A stretch of DNA of 64,000 nucleotides from PXRE01 sp964435625 (GTDB taxonomy: Archaea > Halobacteriota > Halobacteria > Halobacteriales > PXRE01): the NCBI GenBank assembly GCA_964435625.1, contig CAYTAG010000001.1, positions 1 through 64,000 of the forward strand. Reading direction: 5' to 3'. A program made the translations under genes and the position numbers. Under the pieces are notes generated by a model that ran no database searches, had not been told where the DNA came from, and was given only the letters and a program-made list of their open reading frames with translations. How positions within the stretch are numbered: the stretch's first letter is position 1; each line of letters begins with the position of its first letter. This document shows, piece by piece, positions 40,109-49,236 of the stretch.

Positions 40109-43100
40109 CTACGAGGTGTTCTGCAAACTCGCCAGTTCTGGCCCAACATCTCTCCGAGTGTACGCCGCCAGGCGTTTTTGGGGTTCACGAACGCCGAGGA
40201 ACGCCGTCGAATCGGGGGGGTCCGGCGCGTCGACGAGCGCGCGGACGATGGGCAGCAGCGCTGCGATCCAGGGCCACTCATCGACGAGATCCTGGACCGG
40301 GGGTAATCCATCGCGATCAGCGTAGAAGCACCGGCCGACCGGGTGCTCGGGATCGACGATCTCCTGGACATCGTCGACGAGGCGCTCGGCCATCTCCCAG
40401 AGGACCTGCGGCGCCGTCGCCAGGTCGTCGACGACCCACCACGGGAGTGCGACGTCCAGGACGTCCTCGTCGTCGCGCTCGACGCGCTCGGCCTCGACGT
40501 GATCCACGGGCAGCGCCAGCCGGTACTGGTAGTCCGTCCGGGGGTGAATCGAATCGACGGCATCCCCGCCGTCGAGGGCGACCAGCAGACCCAGCGCGTG
40601 GAGTTTGTCCCGCCAGTTGCGGAACGACTGCGCCGAGATTCCGGCCGCGTCGACGAGGTCGGCTTGGCTCATGGACTCCGCAGTCAACAGGGTCGCGACG
40701 ATCTGCCGCGGCGTCGACGGCCGACCCGGGAGCAACCGCCGCTCGTCGACGGTGCCCTCCTGGAGCGCCTGGGCGACTGCGCAGCGGACCTCGTCGAGAC
40801 GGAGGCCGCGACTGGACGCCTCCGAGGACAGCCAGTGGAGCGCGTTGATCGCGTCGATCGGAGACGGCAACAGCGCCCGGAGCACGCTCACCGCCCGTCG
40901 CGACGGCCGGAGCCCGCCCTTGTTCCGGAGTGCCCAGCCCACCAGTTCGGCGTACACCGACCGGGGCACGTGCGACCGCACCGGGATGCGGGCCGCCAGT
41001 TCCGGCGCTCCCTCACGGGGTTCCAGCGGGTTGTCGAGGAGTCGGTCGAGCGGATCCTCCAGGTCCTCAACGCCGGGGCCGACGACCAGGACCTTCCCCA
41101 GCAACCGCGCCCACGTGTTGGGGCCTTCGACCTGAGGTTCCACGGCCCGGTCGACCTTCGACTGATCCTGCTCGTACAGCAACCGGTACAGCGGTTGCCC
41201 GCCGTACTGTGAGCAGATGCTGGCCTGGATCGCCAGGTTCCGAGCCAGGTCCTCGGCGTCTTCTCCGTCGAAGTCCTGGGCGTACCGCGGGACCTTGACC
41301 ACGCGGCAGACCTCGACGCCGGCCAGCCACAGCAACATCTCCATGCTCCCGGCCAGCCCGCTCGCCTTCCGCGTGATCTCGGCCCGGAGGTCCGCGACGT
41401 CCTCCTCGTGATCGCCCTGGCTGAGGCGACGGGTCAGGTCCAGGACTTGCTCGAGGCCGACCGTCAGGGCCTCGCAGAGATCGTCGCGATCGTCGATGGT
41501 CCGCGAGTCCAACCACCCGACGTTACAGAGGTCCCGCAACAGCGCTGGATCGGAGATGCCGAGGCCGCCCAGGCCATCCCCGGCGGCGCCGTCGACGCGG
41601 GCCGGCGTGAGCACCTTTTCCCAGGTGCGCGGACTCGCCAACGCTCGTGCAATGCTGACCAGATACTGCATCGGATTGTCGTACTCGGCGGCGACGACCA
41701 GAACGTCCTCGTCGTAGTCGTAGCCCCAGCTGGGCTCTCGGCGGTCCGTCTGGACGTCCACCGGGTAGTCGTGGAGCGCAATCCCGCGGTCCGGCGATAG
41801 CGTCCGGTAGACGGTCTCTTCCCGCCGATTCAGATAGTTCACGCTGGCGTAGCCGTCGCCCATGCGGTTCCGCGGCCGGTCGGGCGTGGCGATCGCCTCG
41901 GCCGTCTCCTGTTCGGCATCGGGGGTCGTTCCACTCGAACCGGGGGTTGTCCCCCCCTCCCCCTGCGTCTGCCTGCGTGGGACACGGCTATTGTCGATGG
42001 ATTTTTGGACAGCATCAACGCTCTCGGGGAGGGTGGCCTGCTGGGTCAGATCGGCCACGTAGGCCCGGCCAGCAGGCATCAGACGGACACGACGGTCGTG
42101 GTCCGGCCCATAGGACTCGATAAGCTCGTGGTCCCTGAGGAGCTTGAGATGGCCTCGAATCGTCTGGTCATCGTGGCCAGGGAACCCCGAGTAGAGCGCC
42201 CGGTAGCTGGCTGTCTCACTGTCGTATGACGCGAGTTTCCGGAGGATGGACACATGGGTCTCGTCGGGATCGAACCGCTGCTGCGCGGTTCTGACCAGGC
42301 TCTCGACGTCCACGGTGCCTGACGGGGGGCTAGTAGTAGGGGCATTGCATTGCTCGCGAACGCCCGGCGGTAACATCTCACGGTGGAGCTGGGCGAGACG
42401 TCGCTGGGTCAGGGTCGTCGCGATAATCGACACGTCGGCGCAGCGAGCGAGCGCGAAGAGCAACCGAAGGGTCTGTCGCCGCTGATCGGCCCGCCTCTCG
42501 AACCAGTCCCGTCGCAGCCGCACGTCCAGGCCGAACGTCGCGTCCCCCGCGTCCAGGACATCCATCAACCCGTCCACGACCTCGAGCCCGAGGTGGCCGA
42601 CGATAGTCGGATCAGGCTGTCCGATCCCCGAGACGAGATCGAGTGCGTCCTGATGCCGCTGCAACGCCTCGTACTGTGCCGCGACGGGCCGGCGCCGTCG
42701 GTCGGCAAAGTCCGTTTTGGACACGTCCTCATGCGGTCGATCCAACCCTGTCAGCACCCAGGCGACTGGCGCCCAGGGCCCATCGAGGCCAGCATCCTCG
42801 AGGGCGCGGGCGCGCTCGTGAGACGGCACGTCGGCGAGCGCGGTGCGAACCGCGTCGATCAGCGCGTCCTGGAACTCCGTCGACGTCGCGATTCGCTTCC
42901 AGATTGCCGAGGGAGGTGAGTCGTCTAGGTCGATGGTCCCCTCCGAAATCCGCTGCTGCTGGCGGATCGAAACGGACCCCGCAGCGGACCACTCGACCGG
43001 TAACTCGTCCGGTTTCTCGGCCGCCCACTCGTCGAGACGCTCGGCGACCTCCTCAGAATACGCCGCCTGCCGCTGCTCAGTCCATCGGAACTCGTTCTGC

Positions 43101-43522
43101 GCCGCGGACCAGTCGCGTGATCGCTTGAGGTGAGTCTCCGCAGCCTCACTGAACAGCTGCGTATGGTGGGAGTCCTCGGGAACCGCATCCGCAAAGGCAT
43201 CCCGTTTCGACGACGACACCTCGACGTCGGCGTCGGGGCCGAGATCATCGAACCGCTCTTCGACGACCTCGGCCTGGGCGGCGTAATCGTCCATCTCCGC
43301 ATACCGATCCTCATCCCCCGACCAGATGGATAGGATCCTGCCCCGAAGTTCCGCGGCGCCGTCCCTCTCGTCGTGCTGGGCCAGTGGCCGAAGCTTCGAG
43401 GCGCGGTGCTGCTTCCGGCAATTCGGGCAAGTCAAGCGATCCCGTGTCCGTCGATGCTCCCGCTCAACCAGCCACGGGATGTCGCACCGCGAACACCCGA
43501 CGACATCCCAGCCCCCGCTCAT
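40109..43522 (-). CDS. Large zinc-ribbon/multi-HTH protein, candidate plasmid replication or maintenance factor
   Basis: 1,137 residues. Residues about 7-60 are a zinc ribbon (VVGCSRCDIPWLVERE, then LTCPNCRKQHRASKL, then a DERDGAAELRGRIL helix) matching what I know as the DUF5817 domain of haloarchaea. A winged helix lies at about 425-475 (DETHVSILRKLASYDSETASYRALYS), and another HTH at about 955-985 (SMSQADLVDAAGISAQSFRNWRDKL). Long helical regions fill the rest. No polymerase, helicase or nuclease motif was found. Next to parA and an iteron cluster, so a role in copy or origin control is plausible but unproved. Confidence 0.72.
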   Translation of the reverse strand: MSGGWDVVGCSRCDIPWLVEREHRRTRDRLTCPNCRKQHRASKLRPLAQHDERDGAAELRGRILSIWSGDEDRYAEMDDYAAQAEVVEERFDDLGPDADVEVSSSKRDAFADAVPEDSHHTQLFSEAAETHLKRSRDWSAAQNEFRWTEQRQAAYSEEVAERLDEWAAEKPDELPVEWSAAGSVSIRQQQRISEGTIDLDDSPPSAIWKRIATSTEFQDALIDAVRTALADVPSHERARALEDAGLDGPWAPVAWVLTGLDRPHEDVSKTDFADRRRRPVAAQYEALQRHQDALDLVSGIGQPDPTIVGHLGLEVVDGLMDVLDAGDATFGLDVRLRRDWFERRADQRRQTLRLLFALARCADVSIIATTLTQRRLAQLHREMLPPGVREQCNAPTTSPPSGTVDVESLVRTAQQRFDPDETHVSILRKLASYDSETASYRALYSGFPGHDDQTIRGHLKLLRDHELIESYGPDHDRRVRLMPAGRAYVADLTQQATLPESVDAVQKSIDNSRVPRRQTQGEGGTTPGSSGTTPDAEQETAEAIATPDRPRNRMGDGYASVNYLNRREETVYRTLSPDRGIALHDYPVDVQTDRREPSWGYDYDEDVLVVAAEYDNPMQYLVSIARALASPRTWEKVLTPARVDGAAGDGLGGLGISDPALLRDLCNVGWLDSRTIDDRDDLCEALTVGLEQVLDLTRRLSQGDHEEDVADLRAEITRKASGLAGSMEMLLWLAGVEVCRVVKVPRYAQDFDGEDAEDLARNLAIQASICSQYGGQPLYRLLYEQDQSKVDRAVEPQVEGPNTWARLLGKVLVVGPGVEDLEDPLDRLLDNPLEPREGAPELAARIPVRSHVPRSVYAELVGWALRNKGGLRPSRRAVSVLRALLPSPIDAINALHWLSSEASSRGLRLDEVRCAVAQALQEGTVDERRLLPGRPSTPRQIVATLLTAESMSQADLVDAAGISAQSFRNWRDKLHALGLLVALDGGDAVDSIHPRTDYQYRLALPVDHVEAERVERDDEDVLDVALPWWVVDDLATAPQVLWEMAERLVDDVQEIVDPEHPVGRCFYADRDGLPPVQDLVDEWPWIAALLPIVRALVDAPDPPDSTAFLGVREPQKRLAAYTRRDVGPELASLQNTS

Positions 43523-43635
43523 GGATCAACCACCGGGAAGATCCCCTGCTGAAGCGGGATCGAGCCGCTGCTATCCACGGTCACCCCGGGGGTCAGGCCC
43601 CGGATCCCGGCTTCTCGACTCCTAAATTGGCTCAT
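43519..43635 (-). CDS. 38-residue upstream peptide
   Basis: ATG 43635; its TGA overlaps the start of the large gene (ATGA). Product MSQFRSREAGIRGLTPGVTV, then SSGSIPLQQGIFPVVDP. It could be a leader peptide that couples or limits translation of the large protein. A possible TATA (CACATAAAG) lies near 43735. Confidence 0.5.
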   Translation of the reverse strand: MSQFRSREAGIRGLTPGVTVDSSGSIPLQQGIFPVVDP

Positions 43636-43941
43636 GGGCGCAGCCCCGCGCCTGGTCGCCAGCGTGCGGGTCGCGCTGCCCGAACCGGATCGCCCGCGAG
43701 AACCGCAGAGACGCCACTCTCGGCGGTGGGCAATCTTTATGTGCTCGGAGGGAGAACCAGAGGATGTCCAATCGCCCGGTTCTCCGCGACGTTGTGTCCC
43801 TAGCTTGCGCTCTGTCGTTTCTTCGGAGGGCCTTATAAATCTCCGTCTGACGAATGACGTATAGTTGACATCCCCCAACTCGCGGCCCCCGGCGCGAACA
43901 CAGGCCGGGATGGAGTTGGGGATGCACATAGGTCTGGGAAG
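43636..43941. other. Spacer between the 34-gene operon and the large gene
   Basis: No convincing gene. It holds a long hairpin at its right side (terminator of the operon), a leftward TATA-like TTTATAAG near 43830 and another (CACATAAAG) near 43735 that may serve the large gene. Codon-like stretches are not acidic in any frame. Confidence 0.5.
43869..43924. terminator. Long hairpin ending the 34-gene operon
   Basis: CATCCCCCAACTC (43869-43881) pairs with GAGTTGGGGATG (43913-43924) apart from one extra C; inner GC pairs extend it. It begins 18 bases after the last stop codon of the operon. A protein site is the alternative. Confidence 0.55.
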
Positions 43942-44556
43942 TTAGTCTGTGGCCGACCACTCGTCGAGCGTCGTCTGGCCGGTCGCGTCCGGCCGGCCAG
44001 CCTCGTCGACGGCGCCGCTCGACGAGCAGGACGGATCAGCATCGCCGGCGTCGCCGTCGAAAACGGTCGCGGCGCCGTTGCCCGTCGGCCCTAGATCTCG
44101 CCCGGGCGCGTCGCGATGGTCGACCGCAGGCTCGCCGCAGGTCCCGCAGCGGAGGCCGGCGCCCGGGCCGTCCGGGATGATCGGCGCGTCGCAGTCGTCA
44201 CACCAGGGGATCTCCTCGTCGAGGTCGCTGGCCTGGGCGTCGAGCGCGTCCCGGAGGACCTCGACGTCGTAGTCGACGGCCTGCTCGCCGCGGACGTCCG
44301 GGGCCGCGACGTCGACGCCGGCCATCTCGGCGGCCCGCTCGATGGCGGCCTCGTAGTGGTGGACGCAGGTCAGGACCTCGGCGCCGGCGACGTCGACGCT
44401 GATCCTGGATGCGTGGCCGCAGAAGCCGTCGACGGCCAGCGCCACGCGGTCGAACTGGTCGTCGTCGGGGTCCGGGACCGTCCCACAGGGCGGGCTCGTC
44501 CGGGGCGGGAGCGTGCTGATTGTCGGGACGGCCGCCTCCGACGGCGCCTCAGACAT
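43942..44556 (-). CDS. Zinc-ribbon protein with PIP-like C-terminus (operon gene 34)
   Basis: 204 residues from ATG 44556, eight bases after GGAGG. A middle CDDC...CGTCG zinc ribbon (about 117-140) and a Cys/His group (CGHASR, CVHHYE) earlier. The last residues GQTTLDEWSATD resemble the Q-x2-L-x2-(F/W) PCNA-interacting motif. Last gene of the operon. Role in DNA metabolism is inferred. Confidence 0.72.
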   Translation of the reverse strand: MSEAPSEAAVPTISTLPPRTSPPCGTVPDPDDDQFDRVALAVDGFCGHASRISVDVAGAEVLTCVHHYEAAIERAAEMAGVDVAAPDVRGEQAVDYDVEVLRDALDAQASDLDEEIPWCDDCDAPIIPDGPGAGLRCGTCGEPAVDHRDAPGRDLGPTGNGAATVFDGDAGDADPSCSSSGAVDEAGRPDATGQTTLDEWSATD

Positions 44557-44749
44557 CGGTGGACCCTCCATCACAGCCGATGCCTGTGTGTAGGTCGCGG
44601 CGATCACACCAGGTATCGGTGCAAATCCAAGCCTCGCCGGTCTTGATGAAAGCCCGCGAGCCGTCGCGCCCTACGGATGTTAGTACCTGACGCCCTCCGC
44701 AGTCGGGACAGTCCCTCTCGTCACCGAGTGAGCGGTCAGTACTGTTCAT
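44549..44749 (-). CDS. Small zinc protein (operon gene 33)
   Basis: 66 residues from ATG 44749 (GGTGAG six bases upstream; overlap ATGA with the previous stop). CPDCGG and CTDTWCDRRDLHTGIGC give one or two zinc sites with a short helix between. Function unknown. Confidence 0.75.
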   Translation of the reverse strand: MNSTDRSLGDERDCPDCGGRQVLTSVGRDGSRAFIKTGEAWICTDTWCDRRDLHTGIGCDGGSTDV

Positions 44750-44973
44750 GACTCGCTCACCCGCCATCCATCAGCAGGTTGCTGGTATCCTCCCTCGTAC
44801 CCGCAGTGAGGACACGGCCGACCACCGCAGAGGCACGCCCGATTGCAACAGTCCGGACACACGTGGTGACCGACACCGCGCTCGACGAACTCCTGGGGTG
44901 GGTGGGAGAGCCCGCGCTCGTTGCGGTACGGTTCATCTGCCGTGTCAAACCTGTTAGCAGTGTCCTCAGACAT
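44746..44973 (-). CDS. Cysteine-rich zinc protein (operon gene 32)
   Basis: 75 residues from ATG 44973, overlapping the methyltransferase stop by eight bases. CPDCCNRACLCGGRPCPHCG, packed with eight cysteines (about 38-57), probably binds two zinc ions. Confidence 0.75.
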   Translation of the reverse strand: MSEDTANRFDTADEPYRNERGLSHPPQEFVERGVGHHVCPDCCNRACLCGGRPCPHCGYEGGYQQPADGWRVSES

Positions 44974-45760
44974 CTGCCGGCCCCCCTGGATGCCCACCGA
45001 ACGTGGTGAGATCTGGCTGAAGACAGTCCGGCTTCGGGATGTCGAGGACGTCGATGGGCGCGTGATGGAGGAGCCAGTAAACGTACTCCTTCGGGACCGC
45101 CGACCGGACGCCCTGCTTGCCCCACTCGGCGGGGACGCCTTTCGCGTCGGCCAGGGCTTGCACGGACTGCTCGTCGCGGGTGTCTATCGAAATCTCCGGC
45201 GTGCCCGGGGCAACGGCGTTCGGGCACTCGAATGAGGTCTGGAAATGGCGTTCGAGGTCGTAGGGCTGACCGAAGGCCAACCCGTTCAATCGCACGTCCG
45301 GGTCGAGGTCCCCGACCCGCGTGGCCCCGGGGACGTTCTCGATGATCCAGTGGCGCGACCACTGCCGATAGTGGACGTCGACGACGCGGCTTCGATGCAG
45401 GTAGCGAAGACCTGCCTCAAGGGCCGCTTCGCGCGACCCGTAGTGGATCGGTGCGAGGGACGTGTACGGCGAGCAGGGCGGACTCGCCCAGATGAGATCC
45501 GCGAACGGCGCCCCGATGGGCGGCCGAGTCATGTCCGCCTGGACGAAGTGCCCAGGGTACGTGTCGGACCGATCCACGATGTCGAACCCGATGAGGTTGA
45601 TGTCCTGGTCCAGCTGAGCGAGCGCGTGGCCGACGCCGCCATGGCCGCAGAACAGATCGAGGACGAGCGGCGTCTCCGGATCGTCGAAGATGTTGTCCTG
45701 GATCGGCGGGCGGACCACCTCCGATCCCCCACCACCGCCCACAGACGCGTCACTCGCCAT
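44966..45760 (-). CDS. DNA cytosine-C5 methyltransferase (operon gene 31)
   Basis: 264 residues from ATG 45760 (GAGGGTGA seven bases upstream). Motif I LDLFCGHGGVG (34-44), motif IV ASPPCSPYT with the Pro-Cys pair (92-100), and motif VI WIIENVPG (138-145). A short target-recognition part follows. Shorter than most type II enzymes, in line with orphan methyltransferases of viruses and plasmids. No restriction endonuclease gene adjoins it. Confidence 0.85.
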   Translation of the reverse strand: MASDASVGGGGGSEVVRPPIQDNIFDDPETPLVLDLFCGHGGVGHALAQLDQDINLIGFDIVDRSDTYPGHFVQADMTRPPIGAPFADLIWASPPCSPYTSLAPIHYGSREAALEAGLRYLHRSRVVDVHYRQWSRHWIIENVPGATRVGDLDPDVRLNGLAFGQPYDLERHFQTSFECPNAVAPGTPEISIDTRDEQSVQALADAKGVPAEWGKQGVRSAVPKEYVYWLLHHAPIDVLDIPKPDCLQPDLTTFGGHPGGPADV

Positions 45761-46028
45761 CGTCACCCTCCTCGACAGGCCGCCGGTCGGCAATCTCGAC
45801 GTGGCCGTAGAGTTCGCACGTCGGGCACTGCACCGGCCCGCAACAGTCCCCGCACTGTCCGGCCATGGCGTCACAGTCCCTGCTGAAGACATGGACCCGG
45901 CCGCGGGCCGTCTTGACCTCCGTCCGCACCGGGTACTCGTCGGCCCACTGGCCGCCGCAGTTCCCGCACGCGTACTCGACCTCGAACGCGGGGGGCGCGC
46001 TGGCAGCCTCGCCGTTGGTCGGCGTCAC
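45750..46028 (-). CDS. Double zinc protein (operon gene 30)
   Basis: 92 residues with CGNCGG (about 21-26) and a CGDCCGPVQCPTC group (about 59-71). Overlaps the methyltransferase start by 11 bases. Nucleic-acid binding is likely but not shown. Confidence 0.75.
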   Translation of the reverse strand: MTPTNGEAASAPPAFEVEYACGNCGGQWADEYPVRTEVKTARGRVHVFSRDCDAMAGQCGDCCGPVQCPTCELYGHVEIADRRPVEEGDDGE

Positions 46029-46234
46029 GTCGAATCCCCTCCGAACGGCCTCCGAAGCGTTAACAGGGCAGCAACGATCACGGCCACGGCGGCCACATCC
46101 CGGCTCCGCAGAAGGAACCGGATGCCGGCGTACAGGACCCCGAGTAGGTACCAGACCGAGCGGTCGGGGGTCTGCTGGGAGTGGTCGGCAGTGCGGTCCG
46201 GTCGTCGGTTAGAGTCGTTCCGTGTGCTGGTCAT
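46025..46234 (-). CDS. Small membrane protein (operon gene 29)
   Basis: 69 residues; polar basic N-terminus, one or two hydrophobic helices (about 27-42 and 46-62). ATGA overlaps on both sides. Confidence 0.7.
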   Translation of the reverse strand: MTSTRNDSNRRPDRTADHSQQTPDRSVWYLLGVLYAGIRFLLRSRDVAAVAVIVAALLTLRRPFGGDST

Positions 46235-46551
46235 GCGTTCTCACTCTCCGTGTGCTGGTCGGCCTGGTCGCCGTCGAACTCGTCGAGAAGGCGATGGAGT
46301 CCGTCGTCCGCCTCCAACCAGTCCTGGATCTCTGGTCGCGTCATCGGCCGGGGCAACGGCACGTACTGGACCGGTTCCGCCGCGATGGCCGGCCCATCCG
46401 ACTTCTCGGACCACTGCTCCCGGGCGTCGTGGCGGCCAAACCAGATCCGGCCCTTCCCGGACACCTCCGGCCCCTGCATGATGGTGAGCCAATCCCAGGA
46501 GTCGGCGTCGGGCTCCGCTGCGTCGGCGGCCTCCGGGGACCGCTCAGGCAT
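46231..46551 (-). CDS. Hypothetical soluble protein (operon gene 28)
   Basis: 106 residues from ATG 46551, eight bases after GGAGG. Contains DSWDWLTIMQGPEVSGKGRIWFGRHDAREQW and a C-terminal acidic helix, split by a Pro-rich turn. No cysteines. Family unknown. Confidence 0.75.
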   Translation of the reverse strand: MPERSPEAADAAEPDADSWDWLTIMQGPEVSGKGRIWFGRHDAREQWSEKSDGPAIAAEPVQYVPLPRPMTRPEIQDWLEADDGLHRLLDEFDGDQADQHTESENA

Positions 46552-47638
46552 CCGTACCACCTCCCTGATAGGCGTCGAGGCCGGCCTGCTGGTCGGGAAG
46601 GTCCGGGTACGGCTCCCGGTACGCGGGCCCGTCCCCGATGGTCTCCGGCGTCGGGCGGCGCCGCCAGGCTTTGGCCCAGGCCCGCTCGGCGGGAGAGCCC
46701 TGCTCGGTCAGGCGCTCGTCCGGCCAGAGGTGGACCCGCTGGCCGAGGTCGGCGCCGAGGTCCTGGACGGTCCGCAGGTGGCGGAACGCGTACTCGATCC
46801 AGACGCGGGGGTCCTGGCAGTCCGCCAGCGCCCGGGCCAGATTCACCTGGCCGGCCTCGCGGGCCGCCTCGATGCAGCCCTCGTAGTTCGCCCCGCGGGG
46901 GTTGATCGGCTCCGTGAACACGACCGTCGGGTCGAGGCGGTCCTGGAGCGTCGCCAGCAGGCGCCGGAGGTCCTCCCGGTCCTGGGTCGGGTACGTGGGC
47001 GACATCGAGACGTAGACCGGGACGCCGGCGTCGGCCAACCGCTCCAGGCCGCGCAGGCGGCGCTCGACGGTCGGGGCGCCCGGTTCCAGCGCCCGGACGG
47101 CGGCCTCGTCGAGCGCGGGGATCGAGGCGCCGACCGTCACGAGGTCGCGCTCGGCCAGCGCGGCCAGGAACTCGGCATCCCGCTCAGCGGCCAGGTGCGG
47201 CTTGCGGGTGAGGATGCGGACCGGGCGCCAATGGCCCGCCAGCACCATCACCGCTGCGCGGGTAACCGCCGCGACGGCGGGCGTCTGGTACGGGTCCGTG
47301 GAGATGCTCATATGGACGACGCCCTGGCCGCGCCGCGTGCAGGGCCACTCCCGGTCGTCGGCCAGGTACCGCTGGCAGTCCTGGGCGAGATGCTGCGGGA
47401 GGTCCTCGCGGACGAGCAAGTAGTCGCCCCAGTCGCCGGCCGGGTCCTCGATCCCCGCGTCGTCGAACTTGTCGCCGGGGTCGCCCCAGATGGCCGGCAT
47501 CGACGGCACGAAGCAGAAGCGACAGCCGTGGAGACAGCCGTCCGCGACGTTGACCACCAGGTCGCTCAGGCCCTTCTTGACGAGGTCCGAGTCCGACAGC
47601 GCTGTCGTCGATGGCGAGGTGGTGATCGTCGGCGTCAT
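46544..47638 (-). CDS. Radical SAM protein, SPL-like (operon gene 27)
   Basis: 364 residues. CLHGCRFC (Cys35, 39, 42) is the radical SAM CxxxCxxC cluster site, followed by a partial TIM barrel with HMSISTDPYQTP, VRILTRKPHL and VTVGASIPALD strands. The family around spore photoproduct lyase is the closest by pattern; many phages and plasmids carry such genes. Substrate unknown; could act on nucleobases given the methyltransferase and TGT-like genes in the window. Confidence 0.8.
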   Translation of the reverse strand: MTPTITTSPSTTALSDSDLVKKGLSDLVVNVADGCLHGCRFCFVPSMPAIWGDPGDKFDDAGIEDPAGDWGDYLLVREDLPQHLAQDCQRYLADDREWPCTRRGQGVVHMSISTDPYQTPAVAAVTRAAVMVLAGHWRPVRILTRKPHLAAERDAEFLAALAERDLVTVGASIPALDEAAVRALEPGAPTVERRLRGLERLADAGVPVYVSMSPTYPTQDREDLRRLLATLQDRLDPTVVFTEPINPRGANYEGCIEAAREAGQVNLARALADCQDPRVWIEYAFRHLRTVQDLGADLGQRVHLWPDERLTEQGSPAERAWAKAWRRRPTPETIGDGPAYREPYPDLPDQQAGLDAYQGGGTDA

Positions 47639-48081
47639 CGGATCGCCTCCAACAGATCCTCTGCGGTCATTTTTGAGGCGATAAACTGGCCAACAGCGGC
47701 CGGCCGATCCTCAACCACGGCCTCTGCCGTTTGGTAAATCGGAACCGACGTCCGCAGGCCCCCTTGCTCGCACTGAACCTCCCGGGCAGCCATCTCGACG
47801 TCGCAGAGCCCGAGGACCTCGTCATCGGCGAAGACGATGTAAATGCTCTCCAGCCCTTCCGGTGGTTCAGACGGTTCACCATCCCGAACAGCCTGCTGGC
47901 CGTCGTAGTAGGGTCCTGTCGCGCACACGGCCTCTGCATCGGCGGACAGCATCTCTCGCAGACGGACGGCCTCGGAGCCATCGTAGAACGCCGCGAACGG
48001 CGTCCAGTCGCCAAAGCCGTCCATCACGACAACGAGATCTGCGCCCCCGTAGTCGCACTCTACCGAGGACGGCTCGCTCAA
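47635..48081 (-). CDS. Hypothetical protein, TTG start (operon gene 26)
   Basis: 148 residues. Starts at TTG in TTGA overlapping the previous stop. Alpha/beta protein with DLVVVMDGFGDWTPFAAFYDG and repeated strand-helix units (SIYIVFADDEVLGLCDVEMA). No zinc site. Family unknown. Confidence 0.72.
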   Translation of the reverse strand: MSEPSSVECDYGGADLVVVMDGFGDWTPFAAFYDGSEAVRLREMLSADAEAVCATGPYYDGQQAVRDGEPSEPPEGLESIYIVFADDEVLGLCDVEMAAREVQCEQGGLRTSVPIYQTAEAVVEDRPAAVGQFIASKMTAEDLLEAIR

Positions 48082-48275
48082 GCCGACTCACCCCCCCAGT
48101 CGGTTATAATCGCCTGCAGGACGGTCACCGCGAGATAGAAGCCGATCCCCAGGAACGCCGCGAGAGCCAGATGCGACGGCGGCGAATCGACGCCGATAAC
48201 CAGCATCGCCACGAGGCCGGCACCGGCTGCGGCCAGTGGGGACGCTTCATCAAGATACCATCGGAGCCGGCTCAT
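48078..48275 (-). CDS. Two-helix membrane protein (operon gene 25)
   Basis: 65 residues; helices at about 13-30 and 36-57. ATGA overlap with gene 24; it shares TTGA with gene 26. Confidence 0.72.
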   Translation of the reverse strand: MSRLRWYLDEASPLAAAGAGLVAMLVIGVDSPPSHLALAAFLGIGFYLAVTVLQAIITDWGGESA

Positions 48276-48805
48276 GCAGACCCTCCCTGGAACTGGTCGA
48301 GCGTCGCGTGCTCGGATTGCTGGGTCCCCGAGGACTCCCGTTCGATCTCGTCCGGCGCCGGATGGTGCGCGACGTCGATGTCGGTCTCGCTAGCGAGGAC
48401 GTCCGCTAGGAGCCGTCGATGGCACCACAGCGGGTCGCGCTCCCAGCAGATGAGCCACACGTCGTGGCCCGCGTCCGCGCGGTCCAGGACGCGCCGCTGG
48501 ACCTGCTGGAGGACCTGATGCGGCTCCGGTTGCGCCAGATGGTCCCGGTAGCGGCTCTCGAAGTCGACGGTCGCCCAGGCGACCTGCATGGGCCGCGCGG
48601 CGCCGTCCTCGTCGGCCGCCTCCTCGACCTGCTTCGTCGGGGCCAGGAGGTCCTCGGGCGGGCCCAGCGTCTCCTCGTTCCAGTCCACGATTGCGTGGAC
48701 GAAGTCCCGAGGGCGCCGAACCACGCCGAGGACGAGGTCGTCCGGCGCGGGCTCTGCGACCTCGGACCCCGTCGAGAGGGCGCTGAAGTACGAGGTCCGG
48801 ATCAA
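48272..48805 (-). CDS. DUF488-family protein (operon gene 24)
   Basis: 177 residues. VWLICWERDPLWCHRRLLADVL (about 117-138, CxE...PxWCHRR) is the signature of DUF488 proteins, linked to nucleotide or base-modification and defence contexts but of unproved reaction. The C-terminus ends SEHATLDQFQGGSA, again like a PCNA-binding peptide. Confidence 0.82.
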   Translation of the reverse strand: MIRTSYFSALSTGSEVAEPAPDDLVLGVVRRPRDFVHAIVDWNEETLGPPEDLLAPTKQVEEAADEDGAARPMQVAWATVDFESRYRDHLAQPEPHQVLQQVQRRVLDRADAGHDVWLICWERDPLWCHRRLLADVLASETDIDVAHHPAPDEIERESSGTQQSEHATLDQFQGGSA

Positions 48806-49236
48806 CGCTGGTCACCCCCGTCATCCCAGGCTTCCAGACACACCCACGAGCAGAACGCCACCTGCCCGTCGTCGGTGCTCCGGTACGTCCACCCGGGAAT
48901 CCGGTTCCCGACTGTGATGTTGTACTTCTCGACACCGCATTGCACACACTCCGCCTCGCACACCTGGACCCGACGGAGGTGGGCGTGCGGACAGTACGGA
49001 CACGAGACGACGGCATACCCGGTCCAGGCTGTGAACACCCACAGCAGGTTGCCAACCGGAGTCATGGCGAGCAAGAATCCGATGGCAATCGCTCCGAGGA
49101 TCGCCAGCACCAGGACGCTAGTGTCGAACAGCAGGGTGACTGCCGCGAGGGAGCCGCCCGTCAGCAACCCGGACCCGAGTCGAGTGATGATCAGGCCTCG
49201 TCTCGCGTCCGTCCGGGTATCGAAAGCGGACCCCAT
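48802..49236 (-). CDS. Membrane protein with zinc domain (operon gene 23)
   Basis: 144 residues. Helices at about 18-40 and 42-72, then CPYCPHAH...CEAECVQCG and CSWVCLEAW, a zinc domain of the MYND/TRASH kind on the cytoplasmic side. Confidence 0.75.
   Translation of the reverse strand: MGSAFDTRTDARRGLIITRLGSGLLTGGSLAAVTLLFDTSVLVLAILGAIAIGFLLAMTPVGNLLWVFTAWTGYAVVSCPYCPHAHLRRVQVCEAECVQCGVEKYNITVGNRIPGWTYRSTDDGQVAFCSWVCLEAWDDGGDQR

Noticed and set aside
46181..47737. Rightward 518-codon frame
   Set aside because: Shadow of the radical SAM gene, whose Cys motif and overlaps with both neighbours are decisive.
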